Assembly: GCA_028285265.1 (NCBI GenBank)
Contig: JANQPX010000001.1
Span: 124,001 to 188,000 of the forward strand
Direction: 5' to 3'
Source: Geminicoccaceae bacterium
Lineage (GTDB): Bacteria; Pseudomonadota; Alphaproteobacteria; Geminicoccales; Geminicoccaceae
Length of the DNA stretch: 64,000 bases
In this document: piece by piece, positions 44,354-54,389 of the stretch
Layout of the letters: the number at the start of each line of letters is the position of its first letter
How positions within the stretch are numbered: the stretch's first letter is position 1
The notes under the pieces: model-generated
The model's input: only the letters and a program-made list of their open reading frames with translations
Databases searched by the model: none
What the model was told of the DNA's origin: nothing
Translations under genes and position numbers: made by a program

Positions 44354-45282
44354 CGCTGCAGCCTCGGATTGAGAACATCGCGGAGCTGATCTCCAACCAG
44401 ATTGATCGCGACAATTGTCAAAAGCAGGGCCACGCCTGGAAAGACCGCGATCCAATACCTACCGGAGAGCATGTATTCGAAACCATTCGCGATCAATAGA
44501 CCAAGCGAAGGCTCCGTCTGTGGCAGACCGACGCCAAGAAATGACAGCGTCGCTTCGAGTGCGATCGCATGAGCAGTCTGCACCGTTCCCACGACGATCA
44601 GCGGCGGCAAGCAATTCGGAAGAATGTGGCGAAACAGAATACGGCCATGAGAGAGGCCAAGACAGGCGGCCGCCTCGACGTAGTCCTTGCTACGTTCGAC
44701 CAAGGCCGAACCCCGCACCGTCCGGGCATAATAGGCCCACTGTGCAACGATCAACGCAATGATAATTTTGTCGATCCCCTTGCCGAGGATCGCAAGAAGC
44801 ATGAGGGCGACGAGCACAGCAGGGAAAGAGAGCTGCAGGTCGACCACCCTCATGATCAGCGTATCGGTACGACCGCCGGCATAAGCAGCCACAAGCCCAA
44901 CCACCATGCCAACGAGAAGCGCGATGAAACCACTCAAGACACCGACTGAGAGAGAGATCCGCAGGCCATAGAGGATGGCGGACCAAAGGTCACGTCCCGC
45001 ACCATCTGTGCCCAGCCAAAACGTATAGCCGTCCATCGACTCAGAACCTGGCGGCATGCGCGAGTCGAGCACGCTCACCTGCCCGAGATCATAGGGATCT
45101 TGGGGGGCGATCCATGGCGCCAACAGCGCCGCCATCATGATGAGCAAGATCAAGACAAGGCCGATTGTGGCGATGTAGCTCTCGAAAAAGTCACTCCAAA
45201 AACGACGAAATGGACTTTCCGCTTTAGGAGCCGTACTCACTTCTTCCACAAGCTCGGGGGACTTCTCCAGAACCGCCTTCAC
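44350..45282 (-). CDS. Peptide-type ABC transporter permease (DppC-like)
   Basis: A 310-residue DppC-family permease with a charged N terminus, helix 1 (IATIGLVLILLIMMAALLAPW), the FWLGTDGAGRDLWSAILYGLRIS segment and the coupling loop KDYVEAAACLGLSHGRILFRHILP. The start is a GTG at 45282 that overlaps the upstream stop as GTGA. Confidence 0.92.
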   Translation of the reverse strand: MKAVLEKSPELVEEVSTAPKAESPFRRFWSDFFESYIATIGLVLILLIMMAALLAPWIAPQDPYDLGQVSVLDSRMPPGSESMDGYTFWLGTDGAGRDLWSAILYGLRISLSVGVLSGFIALLVGMVVGLVAAYAGGRTDTLIMRVVDLQLSFPAVLVALMLLAILGKGIDKIIIALIVAQWAYYARTVRGSALVERSKDYVEAAACLGLSHGRILFRHILPNCLPPLIVVGTVQTAHAIALEATLSFLGVGLPQTEPSLGLLIANGFEYMLSGRYWIAVFPGVALLLTIVAINLVGDQLRDVLNPRLQR

Positions 45283-46256
45283 GAGGCTTGGTCCTGAAGA
45301 CGAACCCTTGGGTCCAGAACCGAATACAGAATATCAACCAACAGATTGATCACGACGAACAAAAAGACAATCATCATCAAATAGGCAACGATGACAGGTC
45401 TATCGAGCTGCTGGATGGATTCGATCAGAAGCTTGCCCATCCCGGGCCAGGCAAAGACAGTTTCAGTGACCACAGAAAAAGCGATCAGCGAACCAAACTC
45501 CAGGCCAAGGATAGTGACCACCGGAATGAGAATGTTCCGCAAGAGATGCACAAACACGATACGCTTCGGGTTCAAACCCTTGGCGCGGGCGAATTTGATG
45601 TAGTCTTGATGTACGGCCTCGCGTGTCCCGGCACGCGTCAGACGAATGACCAACGAGATTTTAAGGAGTGCGAGGTTCAGCGCCGGCATGAACAAATGGC
45701 GGAGTCCATCCCACGTCAAGAAACTCACCTCAATGCCAAAGACCGCGACAGTATCGCCACGTCCGGTCGATGGCAGCCATCCCAGCATCACGGCAAAGAC
45801 CATAATCAGCATAATCCCAACCCAGAATGTCGGCAGGCTAAAGCCGAGGATCGAGCCCGCCATGATGGTCTTTGAACTCCAAGACTCTGGCTTGAGTCCT
45901 GCATAGAGGCCGAGTGGAATGCCTATAACGATTGCCATCAAGAGCGCCATAAAGGCCAGCTCAAGCGTCGCTGGCATGCGCTGCAATATCAACTTCAAGG
46001 CAGGTTCACCGAAGACGAAGCTTCGTCCCAAATCTCCCTCAAGTGCACCTAGGACGAAGAAACCATATTGCTCATGAATAGGCCGATCGAGGCCCAAATC
46101 GCGGATAACCCGCTCGATCTCGGCCTGATCCGCCTCGGGACTGACGAACATGTGCACAGGATCGCCGATGACGTTGACGCCTAGAAACACGATCAGCGAC
46201 ATCGCCACAACCACAATGCAGCTTTGCAGGAGGCGTCTGACGATATAGACCGACAT
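45279..46256 (-). CDS. Peptide-type ABC transporter permease (DppB-like)
   Basis: A 325-residue DppB-family permease starting MSVYIVRRLLQSCIVVVAMS. It contains the RDLGLDRPIHEQYGFFV region and the coupling loop QDYIKFARAKGLNPKRIVFVHLLRN, and ends VLDPRVRLQDQAS. It follows the binding-protein gene after a hairpin. Confidence 0.92.
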   Translation of the reverse strand: MSVYIVRRLLQSCIVVVAMSLIVFLGVNVIGDPVHMFVSPEADQAEIERVIRDLGLDRPIHEQYGFFVLGALEGDLGRSFVFGEPALKLILQRMPATLELAFMALLMAIVIGIPLGLYAGLKPESWSSKTIMAGSILGFSLPTFWVGIMLIMVFAVMLGWLPSTGRGDTVAVFGIEVSFLTWDGLRHLFMPALNLALLKISLVIRLTRAGTREAVHQDYIKFARAKGLNPKRIVFVHLLRNILIPVVTILGLEFGSLIAFSVVTETVFAWPGMGKLLIESIQQLDRPVIVAYLMMIVFLFVVINLLVDILYSVLDPRVRLQDQAS

Positions 46257-46272
46257 CGTTTAATCCGGCACA

Positions 46273-46299
46273 TGGCCCCGCCAATCATTGGCGGGGCCA
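46273..46299 (-). promoter_or_regulatory. Hairpin between second peptide-binding protein and permease genes
   Basis: TGGCCCCGCCAA (46273-46284) and TTGGCGGGGCCA (46288-46299) form a perfect 12-bp stem with a TCA loop, 15 nt after the binding-protein stop. There is no T-run. It is one of the strongest structures in the window. Confidence 0.75.
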
Positions 46300-46314
46300 C
46301 TTATCCCGAGTTTA

Positions 46315-47898
46315 CTATTCTGGAGCGACGCTTGTTGCGAGCGTGTACTCATCGGTACGAGGAATGTATTTCAACCCCTTTCGCGTGCCCCAAGTGTTGA
46401 CCTGATAGTGAAGCGGGATGATTGCGCCATCGTTGATCGCTATCTCGGTAGCCTGAGCAAGCATACCCTCACGAGCGGCATCATCGATGGTTGCGAGGGC
46501 TTCCTCGATCAAAGCATCGACCTCAGGGTTGGAATAACGTCCTCGGTTGGAAGCCCCAAAGCCGCGTTCTTTGTCATAGGTGTGAATCAGCGACTTCAAC
46601 GGCGATGAAGCTTCACCTGAACCAGCACCCCAGCCGACCAGGATAAAGGAGAATTCTGGCGTGCCATCTGGCCCGCCGGTAGACGCGCGTTTGAAGTAGA
46701 CGGAACGGGGCATCGTTTCCACGGCGGTATCGATTCCGACACGTGTAAGCATCTGTGCCACCGCCTCCGCGATCTTGGCATCATTGATGTAACGGTCGTT
46801 AGGACCATGGATCGTAAGGCCGAAGCCGTCAGGCACACCTGCTTCAGCGAGCAGCGCCTTGGCACCCTCCGGATCATAGTCGACAGGCTGAAGGTTGGGG
46901 CTCACGCCAAAAAACCCCTCAGGCAACAGCTGACCAGCCTTCAGGGCCACGTTCTCCATGACCCTATCAACGATGGCATCGCGATTGATAGCTTTCGAGA
47001 TCGCCATGCGTACGCGCTGGTCTCTAAGCGGATTTTCGATCGCACCGCCATCCTTGGCTTTGACGAACGGCGAGTCGGCACGGTCGTGATCGAGATGGAG
47101 ATAGATGACCCGATTGGATACGCCTTGGAACAGGCTGACATTCTCATCGCCTTCAAGGCTTTCAATATCGGTGGTCGGCACCGACGCGATCACATCAACG
47201 TCACCTGCCAGCAAGGCAGCAACGCGAGACGGACCTGATTTGATGGCCTTAAAGGTCACGGTGTCCCAAGCTGGCGCTTCACCCCAGTAGTCAGGATTAC
47301 GTTCGATAACGATCCGATCACCCGGGACATATTCGACAAACTTGTAGGGCCCTGCACCAATCGCAGCTTTGCCCGCATTGAAATCCTCGGTGCTCGCACC
47401 TTCACTTGCCTCGACTGATATAATCGGAATTGTCGAGACGTCTGTTGCCATCTGCGGATAGGGGGTTTCCGTTTTGATGTGAACAGTCAAATCATCGACT
47501 TTGACCGCTGTCTTCCCCTTGATATAGGTCGCATAGCTAGACGGCGAGTTCGGAACGTTTGGGGCCCTTTCAAATGTGAAGACCACGTCATCAGCAGTTA
47601 GCGGACTCCCATCATGAAACGTCACGCCTTCGCGAAGCTTGAACTCCCAGGTGAGATCGTCAATCGCCTCCCAGGAAACGGCCAACCCAGGTTGGAGCTG
47701 TTGGTTCTCGTCCTGCATAATCAGGTTGCCGTAGATATGCCTGGCTAGCGCATTGTTCGGGCCGAGATTGTGATAGTGCGGATCGATGGATGTCGGTTCC
47801 GAGGCAAGACCGATAGTCAAGTCTTCGGCGATGGCCGGCGCTGCGATCATCATCGATGTTATTGCAGTCATCGTCAGACGAAGTGGGGATCGTTTCAT
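46315..47898 (-). CDS. Peptide-type ABC substrate-binding protein
   Basis: A family 5 binding protein of 527 residues. The signal peptide is MKRSPLRLTMTAITSMMIAAPAIA, followed by EDLTIGLASEPTSIDPHYHNL. Further family motifs are WEFKLREGVTFHDGSPLTADD and AAIGAGPYKFVEYVPGDR. Start 47898 is chosen for the signal peptide. It shares a general look with the binder at 60938, which belongs to the same subgroup. It is the first gene of the transporter set, downstream of the M81 gene. Confidence 0.92.
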   Translation of the reverse strand: MKRSPLRLTMTAITSMMIAAPAIAEDLTIGLASEPTSIDPHYHNLGPNNALARHIYGNLIMQDENQQLQPGLAVSWEAIDDLTWEFKLREGVTFHDGSPLTADDVVFTFERAPNVPNSPSSYATYIKGKTAVKVDDLTVHIKTETPYPQMATDVSTIPIISVEASEGASTEDFNAGKAAIGAGPYKFVEYVPGDRIVIERNPDYWGEAPAWDTVTFKAIKSGPSRVAALLAGDVDVIASVPTTDIESLEGDENVSLFQGVSNRVIYLHLDHDRADSPFVKAKDGGAIENPLRDQRVRMAISKAINRDAIVDRVMENVALKAGQLLPEGFFGVSPNLQPVDYDPEGAKALLAEAGVPDGFGLTIHGPNDRYINDAKIAEAVAQMLTRVGIDTAVETMPRSVYFKRASTGGPDGTPEFSFILVGWGAGSGEASSPLKSLIHTYDKERGFGASNRGRYSNPEVDALIEEALATIDDAAREGMLAQATEIAINDGAIIPLHYQVNTWGTRKGLKYIPRTDEYTLATSVAPE

Positions 47899-48008
47899 AA
47901 CGCTTTTCCTTGTTTTGGCCTCGTGATACGCGTCACTCATGAAGTTTCGTCACAGTTCATCGATTTGGACAAGTCCCGATTTGCCGATGTCTCGCCAGAA
48001 CAACATCA

Positions 48009-49526
48009 TTAGCGTACTTGCCACGTCGTATCCTCATCCAGCGGGTAGATCGGGCGCGGAAGTCCCCGCCATTTAAATCGCTCAAGAACGGGCGAAGTCA
48101 GTCCTGCCGTGTCAACTTCGATCACCTGTTCAGGACCGAACCAAGGCGCAAAGCCTGCGCGAAAATGCCCGCGTGATTTCACCACGACAGTATGCGCTGC
48201 TCCGATATCAAGATCGAACATCTCGAAGAAAACCGGATCTGCGGTCTGTGAACGTTCACTGATCACAACGACCGTGACATCGCCAATCCTGAGGGCCGCC
48301 GACGGACCAAGTGACAGCTCCCGGCCCTGAAAGAGCCCAAGCTTTCCCATGACCTGGCCGTCATGAAGACCAACAATCGTGGCCTCGGCCTGGAACCCAG
48401 TATCAAATTGCGTTCCCGGATGACGATTAAAGCGCGCTTGAAATGTAGCGTGGAGGCCGAGTTGGTGGGCTTCCTGCGCAAGCGGGAGATCGAAAAATGA
48501 GCCAAACAGTACGCGAGGCGCACCGACGTCGGTCAGCGCCTTCAGAAGCTCGGTTGTGCGTCCGGAGCCACCTCCGCCAGGATTGTCGCCGGCATCTGAA
48601 AAGATCAGCGGCCTCCTCTCGTTGGCTGTCGCCAGGTGAACGGCGGCGTCGAGTGAGGTCAAAGGCTTCTTAAATCGCGTCCGATCAGCCCAGGCCTGCT
48701 TGGCGATCTCCCTTGCGAGCGCTTCGGCCGGCGCCCGATCCCGGCGCCCGGTAACAACGACGCCGATACCATTGTCCGGCGTGTCCGAAAACACAAAATT
48801 GCCGAAGACCGAGACATTGAGTATTGCGCCAGAAAGCTCGGCCTGCCGCCGCTGGCCGAGATCGATGAGGTCGGCATAGGGGCCATCAGCCGTCAGCAGC
48901 GTGACGGAGGCAGGTGCAAGCGGTAGTTTCACCAGAACTGGCTTCGGATCGGCAAGGCCTGCAAGCATGAGCCGAAGTGATGCAGCAGCCTCCTCCCCCC
49001 GTTCGATTTGATCAACATGGGGATTGGTCCGATAGCCGACGATCAAATCAGAACTTTCGACCATGCGTTTCGAGATGTTACCATGCAGATCCAAGGTAAC
49101 GACGATTCGACAGTTTGGTCCAACCGTGGCACGGATTGTCTTGAACATCGTCCCATCGGGGTCCAGGTCATCTGTACCCACCATAGCGCCATGGTTGCAG
49201 ATATAGACTGCGTCGAGAGGCATAGCGTCCTTCAACCCATCCACCATGCGCTGAAGCGTCATCCGAAAGAAATCGCCAGCGATCGGCCCACTCGGATAGC
49301 CAGACGTCAAAATCAGCGGCACGGGCTGCCACGGTCCAGTGGCATCCATCATACGAATGAACGCACCGGCCTCTTGCGCAAGGGGACTGACAGGTGCGCG
49401 GCCAGCTGCCAGCATGGCATCGCCCTCAAACCAGTACCGGCTGATGAAGTCGTCCTTGGTTGCCGTCGGCGAAAAGCGATTGCTTTCGAGGCAAAGCCCA
49501 AGGAGTGCGACGCGCGGTGAGGTCAT
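48009..49526 (-). CDS. M81 family metallopeptidase (MlrC-like)
   Basis: The 505-residue protein starts MTSPRVALLGLCLESNRFSP and has LDAVYICNHGAMVGTDD, CRIVVTLDLHGNISKRMVE, VGYRTNPHVDQIERG and FSDAGDNPGGGGSGRTTELL, the conserved M81/MlrC pattern. MlrC from Sphingomonas cleaves linearised microcystin; most family members have unknown peptide or amide substrates. The gene lies upstream of a peptide-importer gene set on the same strand and divergent from the aspartoacylase-like gene. Start 49526 is the first ATG matching the family. Confidence 0.88.
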   Translation of the reverse strand: MTSPRVALLGLCLESNRFSPTATKDDFISRYWFEGDAMLAAGRAPVSPLAQEAGAFIRMMDATGPWQPVPLILTSGYPSGPIAGDFFRMTLQRMVDGLKDAMPLDAVYICNHGAMVGTDDLDPDGTMFKTIRATVGPNCRIVVTLDLHGNISKRMVESSDLIVGYRTNPHVDQIERGEEAAASLRLMLAGLADPKPVLVKLPLAPASVTLLTADGPYADLIDLGQRRQAELSGAILNVSVFGNFVFSDTPDNGIGVVVTGRRDRAPAEALAREIAKQAWADRTRFKKPLTSLDAAVHLATANERRPLIFSDAGDNPGGGGSGRTTELLKALTDVGAPRVLFGSFFDLPLAQEAHQLGLHATFQARFNRHPGTQFDTGFQAEATIVGLHDGQVMGKLGLFQGRELSLGPSAALRIGDVTVVVISERSQTADPVFFEMFDLDIGAAHTVVVKSRGHFRAGFAPWFGPEQVIEVDTAGLTSPVLERFKWRGLPRPIYPLDEDTTWQVR

Positions 49527-49614
49527 TTTTCTGTCTCTCTCGATCCTTGCACACTGGTCTGCTGCCGGCAGCTTCGAGTTTAATGGCCAAGGCAGCCTTC
49601 GCAAGCGGAGACAA

Positions 49615-50580
49615 ATGATGACCACAACACCCGACGACTATCCCGTCGAGATCGATATCCCGGACATTACCCCCTATCTTGCCGGCAACACCGGCATTTC
49701 TGGGATAACTTGCTTCGACTCGGGAACCGCCGGGCCGCATGTGATGATCAGCGCTATCGTCCATGGCAATGAACCCTGCGGAGCGGTCGCTCTGGATTGG
49801 CTCTTCAGTAACAATGTGCGACCAAAACAAGGAAAACTAAGCCTCGGCTTCATGAATATTGAGGCCTATCAAGCTTTCGAGCCTGTTGATCCGACGGCAA
49901 CACGCTGGATCGATGAGGACTTTAATCGCCTTTGGGATCTCTCGACTCTCAATAGCAGTCGACAATCGTCGGAACTATCTCGCGCTAGGCAGGTGCGTCC
50001 CTGGTTGGAAACTGTCGACATGCTGCTAGATCTCCATTCCATGCAACGTTGCCAGACTCCTCTCATGATGGCGGGACCGCTGGAAAAAGGACGAGATCTT
50101 GCCAAGCGTCTGGGCACGCCTGAACACATTGTTGCTGACGCGGGGCACGCTGCCGGCAAACGGATGCGCGACTTTGAGGATTTCGGCAATCCGTCGAGCG
50201 CAAAGAAGGCGCTCTTGTATGAGGCCGGGCAGCACTGGGAGGCCGTTTCAGGTCCCCGTTCAGTTGAGATTGCCCTTCGCTTTCTTCATATGCTGGATAT
50301 AGTTGACGCCACCATTGGCGAAGAGTTTTTGAAGAGCAGGCCATGCCCTGATCAGCAGCGTGTCATCCAGGTGACCGGCCCTGTGACGATCGCTTCGGAT
50401 GAATTCTCTTTTGCTCAGGATTTCAAAGGCATGGAAGTACTACCGGACGCTGGCACCCTCATCGGACAGGACGGTGACCTCCCAGTGGTGACCCCCTACG
50501 ACGATTGTGTGCTCATTATGCCGTCCCGCCGCCTATGGAAGGGACAGACTGCCGTCCGCCTTGGTCGCTTCGTCGATTGA
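49615..50580 (+). CDS. Succinylglutamate desuccinylase/aspartoacylase family protein
   Basis: A zinc-dependent deacylase of the AstE/AspA family, 321 residues. The zinc site is in SAIVHGNEPCGAVALDWLF (His and Glu) and MLLDLHSMQRCQTPLMM (second His); the catalytic glutamate is probably in YEAGQHWEA. The C-terminal domain (VTGPVTIASDEFSFAQDF) is beta-rich. Family members split N-acyl or N-succinyl amino acids. The start is one of two adjacent ATGs (49615, 49618); the long frame upstream overlaps the M81 gene on the other strand. Confidence 0.88.
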   Translation: MMTTTPDDYPVEIDIPDITPYLAGNTGISGITCFDSGTAGPHVMISAIVHGNEPCGAVALDWLFSNNVRPKQGKLSLGFMNIEAYQAFEPVDPTATRWIDEDFNRLWDLSTLNSSRQSSELSRARQVRPWLETVDMLLDLHSMQRCQTPLMMAGPLEKGRDLAKRLGTPEHIVADAGHAAGKRMRDFEDFGNPSSAKKALLYEAGQHWEAVSGPRSVEIALRFLHMLDIVDATIGEEFLKSRPCPDQQRVIQVTGPVTIASDEFSFAQDFKGMEVLPDAGTLIGQDGDLPVVTPYDDCVLIMPSRRLWKGQTAVRLGRFVD

Positions 50581-50600
50581 GGTAGTTCTTGAAACGATGC

Positions 50601-53033
50601 CTATACGCGTATCTTGGCCATCTTAGGGTCGTAAAGAGGGTCGAGTGTGACCTCTGCGGGCACTCGATGGGATGCAACCTCAAGCTCGTAGCGACCGGAT
50701 AACACGTAGTCTAGCGTAACACCACTCGGATTCCGCACATATCCAAGACCAATGGATTGGCCGATCCAGTGCCCGAATCCACCGGATGAAAGCCAACCAC
50801 AGCGTTGACCATTCCGGTAGATTGTCTCGCGACCATACAAGATCACATCAGGATCTGCCGTGAAGGTGGCAAGCCTTTTCTTCATACCTGTTTCTTGTTG
50901 CGCCAACAGAGCGGCGCGACCGAGAAAATCTTGCCCCGTTTTCAATTTGACCAGTCCGACTAGGCCGGCCTCGATCGGTGTGTGGTCTGGACCAACGTCG
51001 GAGCCCCAGGCGCGATAGCCCTTTTCTAATCGGAGAGTTTCGATCGACCGATATCCTGCATTCTGGAGACCATGCTTCGCTGCGACCTCTTGCAAGGCTT
51101 CATAAACTGTTACGGCATACTCAACGGGCAGATGAAGTTCATAACCCAACTCACCAACATAGGTGATGCGAAGAGCCGTTATCGGACAACCGGCGATGCC
51201 AATCCGCTTCCATGTACCAAACGGAAGTGCGTGGTTCGCGATATCGGAAGACGTCAGTTCGGTCAGAATATCGCGCGCGTTCGGCCCAAACAATGACAGG
51301 ACGGCCCCTGCCGAAGTCACATCCACCAGTTCGGCGTGCATGCCACTCGGGATGTTTCTGGAAATCCAATCGAAATCGCGGGTCGCAAACCCAGTGCCCG
51401 TCACGATGTAGTATTCATCCTCAGCCATCCGGGCGCAGGTAAGATCACATTCGATACCGCCGCTCTTGTTGAGCATCTGCGTATAGATCACGGACCCAAC
51501 TGGTCGATCGACCCGATTCGCAGCGATCCAGCCGAGTGCGGCCTCAGCATCCGCGCCTTTCAATGTAAATTTGGCAAAAGAGGTTTGATCAAAAAGAGCC
51601 GCTCTCTGACGGCAGGCATGGTGCTCGCGGGACACGGCATCATGCCAGTTGGGACGCCCAAAGGTGTGGATATCATGAGCTGCCTCAGCATGCGTCGCAT
51701 ACCAATTCGGACGCTCCCAGCCTAGCTTCTCGCCCATGACTGCTCCCGACTTTAGAAGGATCGGATAGAGCGGCGAACGGCGGCTCGGGCGTCCGCTCTC
51801 ATACTCATCGAAGGGCCAGGCCATGGTGTAGTGCTTACTGTAAGCTTCCAGGGTTCGTGCACGCACCCATTCCGTATCCTGATGAGGCCGGCCAAAGCGC
51901 CGTATGTCTACGTTTGCGAGGTCATAAGGTGGTCGGCCATTGGATGCCCATTCGGCGAGGGCCATTCCTGCCCCACCTCCCGATGCAATGCCAAAGGCAT
52001 TGAAACCTGCGCCAACGAAAAAGTTTTTAAGTTCAGGCGCTTCACCCAAGATGAAGTTACCATCGGGCGTAAAACTTTCGGGACCATTGATCAATTGCTT
52101 GATGCCTGTGGTCCGCAGCGCGGGGACCCGCGAGAGAGCAAGCTCGATGATCGGTTCGAAGTGATCGTAGTTTGAGTTCAAAAGCGTGAAGTCAAAACCG
52201 TCGGGTATGCCATTGATAGCCCAAGGGATCGGGTTTGACTCATACCCCCCCATTACCAGACCACCCACTTCTTCTTTGTAATAGGTCAAGCGATCGGGAT
52301 CACGCAGCGTCGGCAGATCACTGGGCACATCACAGGGTTCGGTGATCATATATTGATGTTCGACGCTCGCTAGTGGAACGTTGACGCCGACGGTTGCTGC
52401 TAGCGTGCGTGTCCATTGGCCAGCACAACAGATCACCCGCTCGCACTCGATCCTCCCGGACTCAACCTCAACGGCTCTAATGCTGCCTTTTTCGACCGCA
52501 ATGCCAGTGACGGGCGTGTCCTCAACGAGCTGTGCTCCCGACATACGTGCGCCTTTAGCAAGGGCCTGCGTTATATCAGAGGGACTCGCTTGGCCATCGG
52601 TCGGCAGGAAAGCCGCGCCGACCACATCATCAACCGTCATCAGAGGCCAAAGCTGCTGCGCTTCGGAAGGTGTGAGTAGTTCCATCTTCAGCCCAAAGGA
52701 GTGAGCCGTGGTCGCTTGGCGCTTGACCTCGATCCAACGCTCCTGATTACAGGCGAGGCGAAGGCCGCCATTCATCTTCCAGCCGGTGGCAAGGCCCGTC
52801 TCCTCTTCCAGGCGCTTGTAAAGCTCGATCGAATATCCAAGAAGCTGCGTAACGTTAGCGCTTGAACGCAACTGTCCGACGAGCCCCGCCGCATGCCATG
52901 TTGATCCTGATGTCAGCTTAGCTTTCTCCAGCAACAGGACCTCCTCGCCCATTTTCGCGAGGTGGTAGGCCGTTGAGCAACCGACGATGCCGCCGCCGAT
53001 AATGACAAAACGCGAAGAAGAAGGGAGAGCCAT
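50601..53033 (-). CDS. FAD-dependent oxidoreductase fused to GcvT domain (dimethylglycine/sarcosine dehydrogenase-like)
   Basis: The 810-residue protein joins a DAO-type FAD domain (FVIIGGGIVGCSTAYHLAK, about 10-370), an FAO-type linker domain and an aminomethyltransferase/GcvT domain (about 430-800, GLVGLVKLKTGQDFLGR). SGSTWHAAGLVGQLR contains the histidine that binds FAD covalently in dimethylglycine dehydrogenase. Such enzymes demethylate N-methyl amino acids and pass the C1 unit to tetrahydrofolate. The ATG at 53033 is preferred over a TTG one codon upstream. It converges with the aspartoacylase-like gene with 20 bp between. Confidence 0.92.
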   Translation of the reverse strand: MALPSSSRFVIIGGGIVGCSTAYHLAKMGEEVLLLEKAKLTSGSTWHAAGLVGQLRSSANVTQLLGYSIELYKRLEEETGLATGWKMNGGLRLACNQERWIEVKRQATTAHSFGLKMELLTPSEAQQLWPLMTVDDVVGAAFLPTDGQASPSDITQALAKGARMSGAQLVEDTPVTGIAVEKGSIRAVEVESGRIECERVICCAGQWTRTLAATVGVNVPLASVEHQYMITEPCDVPSDLPTLRDPDRLTYYKEEVGGLVMGGYESNPIPWAINGIPDGFDFTLLNSNYDHFEPIIELALSRVPALRTTGIKQLINGPESFTPDGNFILGEAPELKNFFVGAGFNAFGIASGGGAGMALAEWASNGRPPYDLANVDIRRFGRPHQDTEWVRARTLEAYSKHYTMAWPFDEYESGRPSRRSPLYPILLKSGAVMGEKLGWERPNWYATHAEAAHDIHTFGRPNWHDAVSREHHACRQRAALFDQTSFAKFTLKGADAEAALGWIAANRVDRPVGSVIYTQMLNKSGGIECDLTCARMAEDEYYIVTGTGFATRDFDWISRNIPSGMHAELVDVTSAGAVLSLFGPNARDILTELTSSDIANHALPFGTWKRIGIAGCPITALRITYVGELGYELHLPVEYAVTVYEALQEVAAKHGLQNAGYRSIETLRLEKGYRAWGSDVGPDHTPIEAGLVGLVKLKTGQDFLGRAALLAQQETGMKKRLATFTADPDVILYGRETIYRNGQRCGWLSSGGFGHWIGQSIGLGYVRNPSGVTLDYVLSGRYELEVASHRVPAEVTLDPLYDPKMAKIRV

Positions 53034-53359
53034 CAAAGCCTCATGAGTGGATAAGCCTGGCGCTTGGCGAAATGCGCACGAGTCTACAAAATCACGTGTC
53101 GTCCGAAGCGTCTACGCGTTGTGCCTGAAGATGATGTAACAATGGGCATCTCATGGGCTCGCTGATCCGAAGGCTCAGGCCGTCGCCCGGCACTGAGGGC
53201 AACAGCTGCGACAGTCACCCTTTGTCTGCGGCCTGTCCGGTGTCAGGAGCGGCGATCGAACGCTCACTGGTCAACAAAGATAGGACGACTGGGCTCGAAA
53301 TTGATGGCGAAGCGCCTTATGGATGACGGTGATGGCATCATCGATTGCTCTGGATCATC
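53034..53359. other. Intergenic region upstream of the dehydrogenase and the EEP lipoprotein genes
   Basis: This roughly 325-bp divergent gap presumably holds two promoters. I see no convincing ORF; frames crossing it lack a family signal and overlap neighbouring genes. No clear hairpin, repeat or operator was noticed. Confidence 0.4.
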
Positions 53360-54268
53360 ATGAGAGGTCTTGTCGCCTGTCTCACCGCCTTCCTCCTTGT
53401 GTCGGGTTGTGAGAACTTTCGTCACTCCAGCGGGACATCGCTCCAAGACAAGCCTGCCGGCTCTCTTCGGCTCGCAAGCTTTAACGTCCACTACATTCTT
53501 CTGAATAAGAAGAAGGGCCGCTGGTCCAGAGGAGACTGGGAGCGACGAAAGCAACCCATGGACGCGACGTTCAAAGCACTCGACGCGGATATCGTCGCCT
53601 TTCAAGAGATGGAAAGTTTCGCCGGAAGCGACGATGACAGTGAAAACCTTGCGCGGTCGTGGCTGCTTAGCAACAATCCTGACTATCGCGCCGCTGCTAT
53701 TGGTGATTGGCGGATCTTTCCATCAACCCAACCTGTATTCTATCGAGTAGATCGGTTCGATATACTTGACCAAGGCTGGTTCTTCTTTTCTGACACACCT
53801 GATATTCTCTATTCGCGTACATTCAACGGCTCCTATCCGGCTTTCGCCTCCTGGGTGCACTTTCGAGATCGAGAGGCGAACTCGAATTTTCGTTTGATAA
53901 ATGTACATTTCGATTATGCCAGCCGAGACAATCGCCGACGGTCCACCGACCTCGTCGCTCGGCGCCTAACACCCTGGATTGAGATCGGAGAGACGGTGTT
54001 TCTAGCAGGTGATCTCAATGCGCGTCTTGGTTCCTCACTGCATGAAACGCTTCAGTCAATCGGGCTCGCCTTTGTACCGGTCAAAGGATCAACATATCAC
54101 TTTGATCTCGGCCTCAATCTGTTCAGTGCAATCGACCATATCGGGCATACGACTGACGTCGTGCCTCTTGGAGACCCTGTTGTGGTCCGGGAGAAACTCG
54201 GCAAGACCTGGCCTGCTGATCACTACCCCTTGGTTGCGGATTTCAGACTAGAACCGCCATCAAAATAG
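53360..54268 (+). CDS. Endonuclease/exonuclease/phosphatase family lipoprotein
   Basis: The product starts MRGLVACLTAFLLVSGCENF, a signal sequence with an LVSGC lipobox, so it is probably anchored to a membrane outside the cytoplasm. The EEP fold residues are seen in LASFNVHYI, IVAFQEMES, LINVHFDYAS, FLAGDLNARLG, AIDHIGHT and WPADHYPLVADF. Members act as phosphodiesterases on nucleic acids, lipids or sugar phosphates. The frame begins at a TTG at 53345, but the ATG at 53360 fits the signal peptide. Confidence 0.87.
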   Translation: MRGLVACLTAFLLVSGCENFRHSSGTSLQDKPAGSLRLASFNVHYILLNKKKGRWSRGDWERRKQPMDATFKALDADIVAFQEMESFAGSDDDSENLARSWLLSNNPDYRAAAIGDWRIFPSTQPVFYRVDRFDILDQGWFFFSDTPDILYSRTFNGSYPAFASWVHFRDREANSNFRLINVHFDYASRDNRRRSTDLVARRLTPWIEIGETVFLAGDLNARLGSSLHETLQSIGLAFVPVKGSTYHFDLGLNLFSAIDHIGHTTDVVPLGDPVVVREKLGKTWPADHYPLVADFRLEPPSK

Positions 54269-54389
54269 CGAGACATGGCGCGCGCGTTTCCGTCGGGATA
54301 ACCCGCTTTTATACCCTGAACGGTGGCGACGACCCAAATCTCACGGATGACGGGCGAGATGCGAACTTGGCGCAAGATGGAGCGAGTCG

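Noticed and set aside
53264-53605. 113-residue minus-strand frame before the EEP lipoprotein
   Set aside because: It overlaps the start of a well-supported gene on the other strand and has no recognisable feature.
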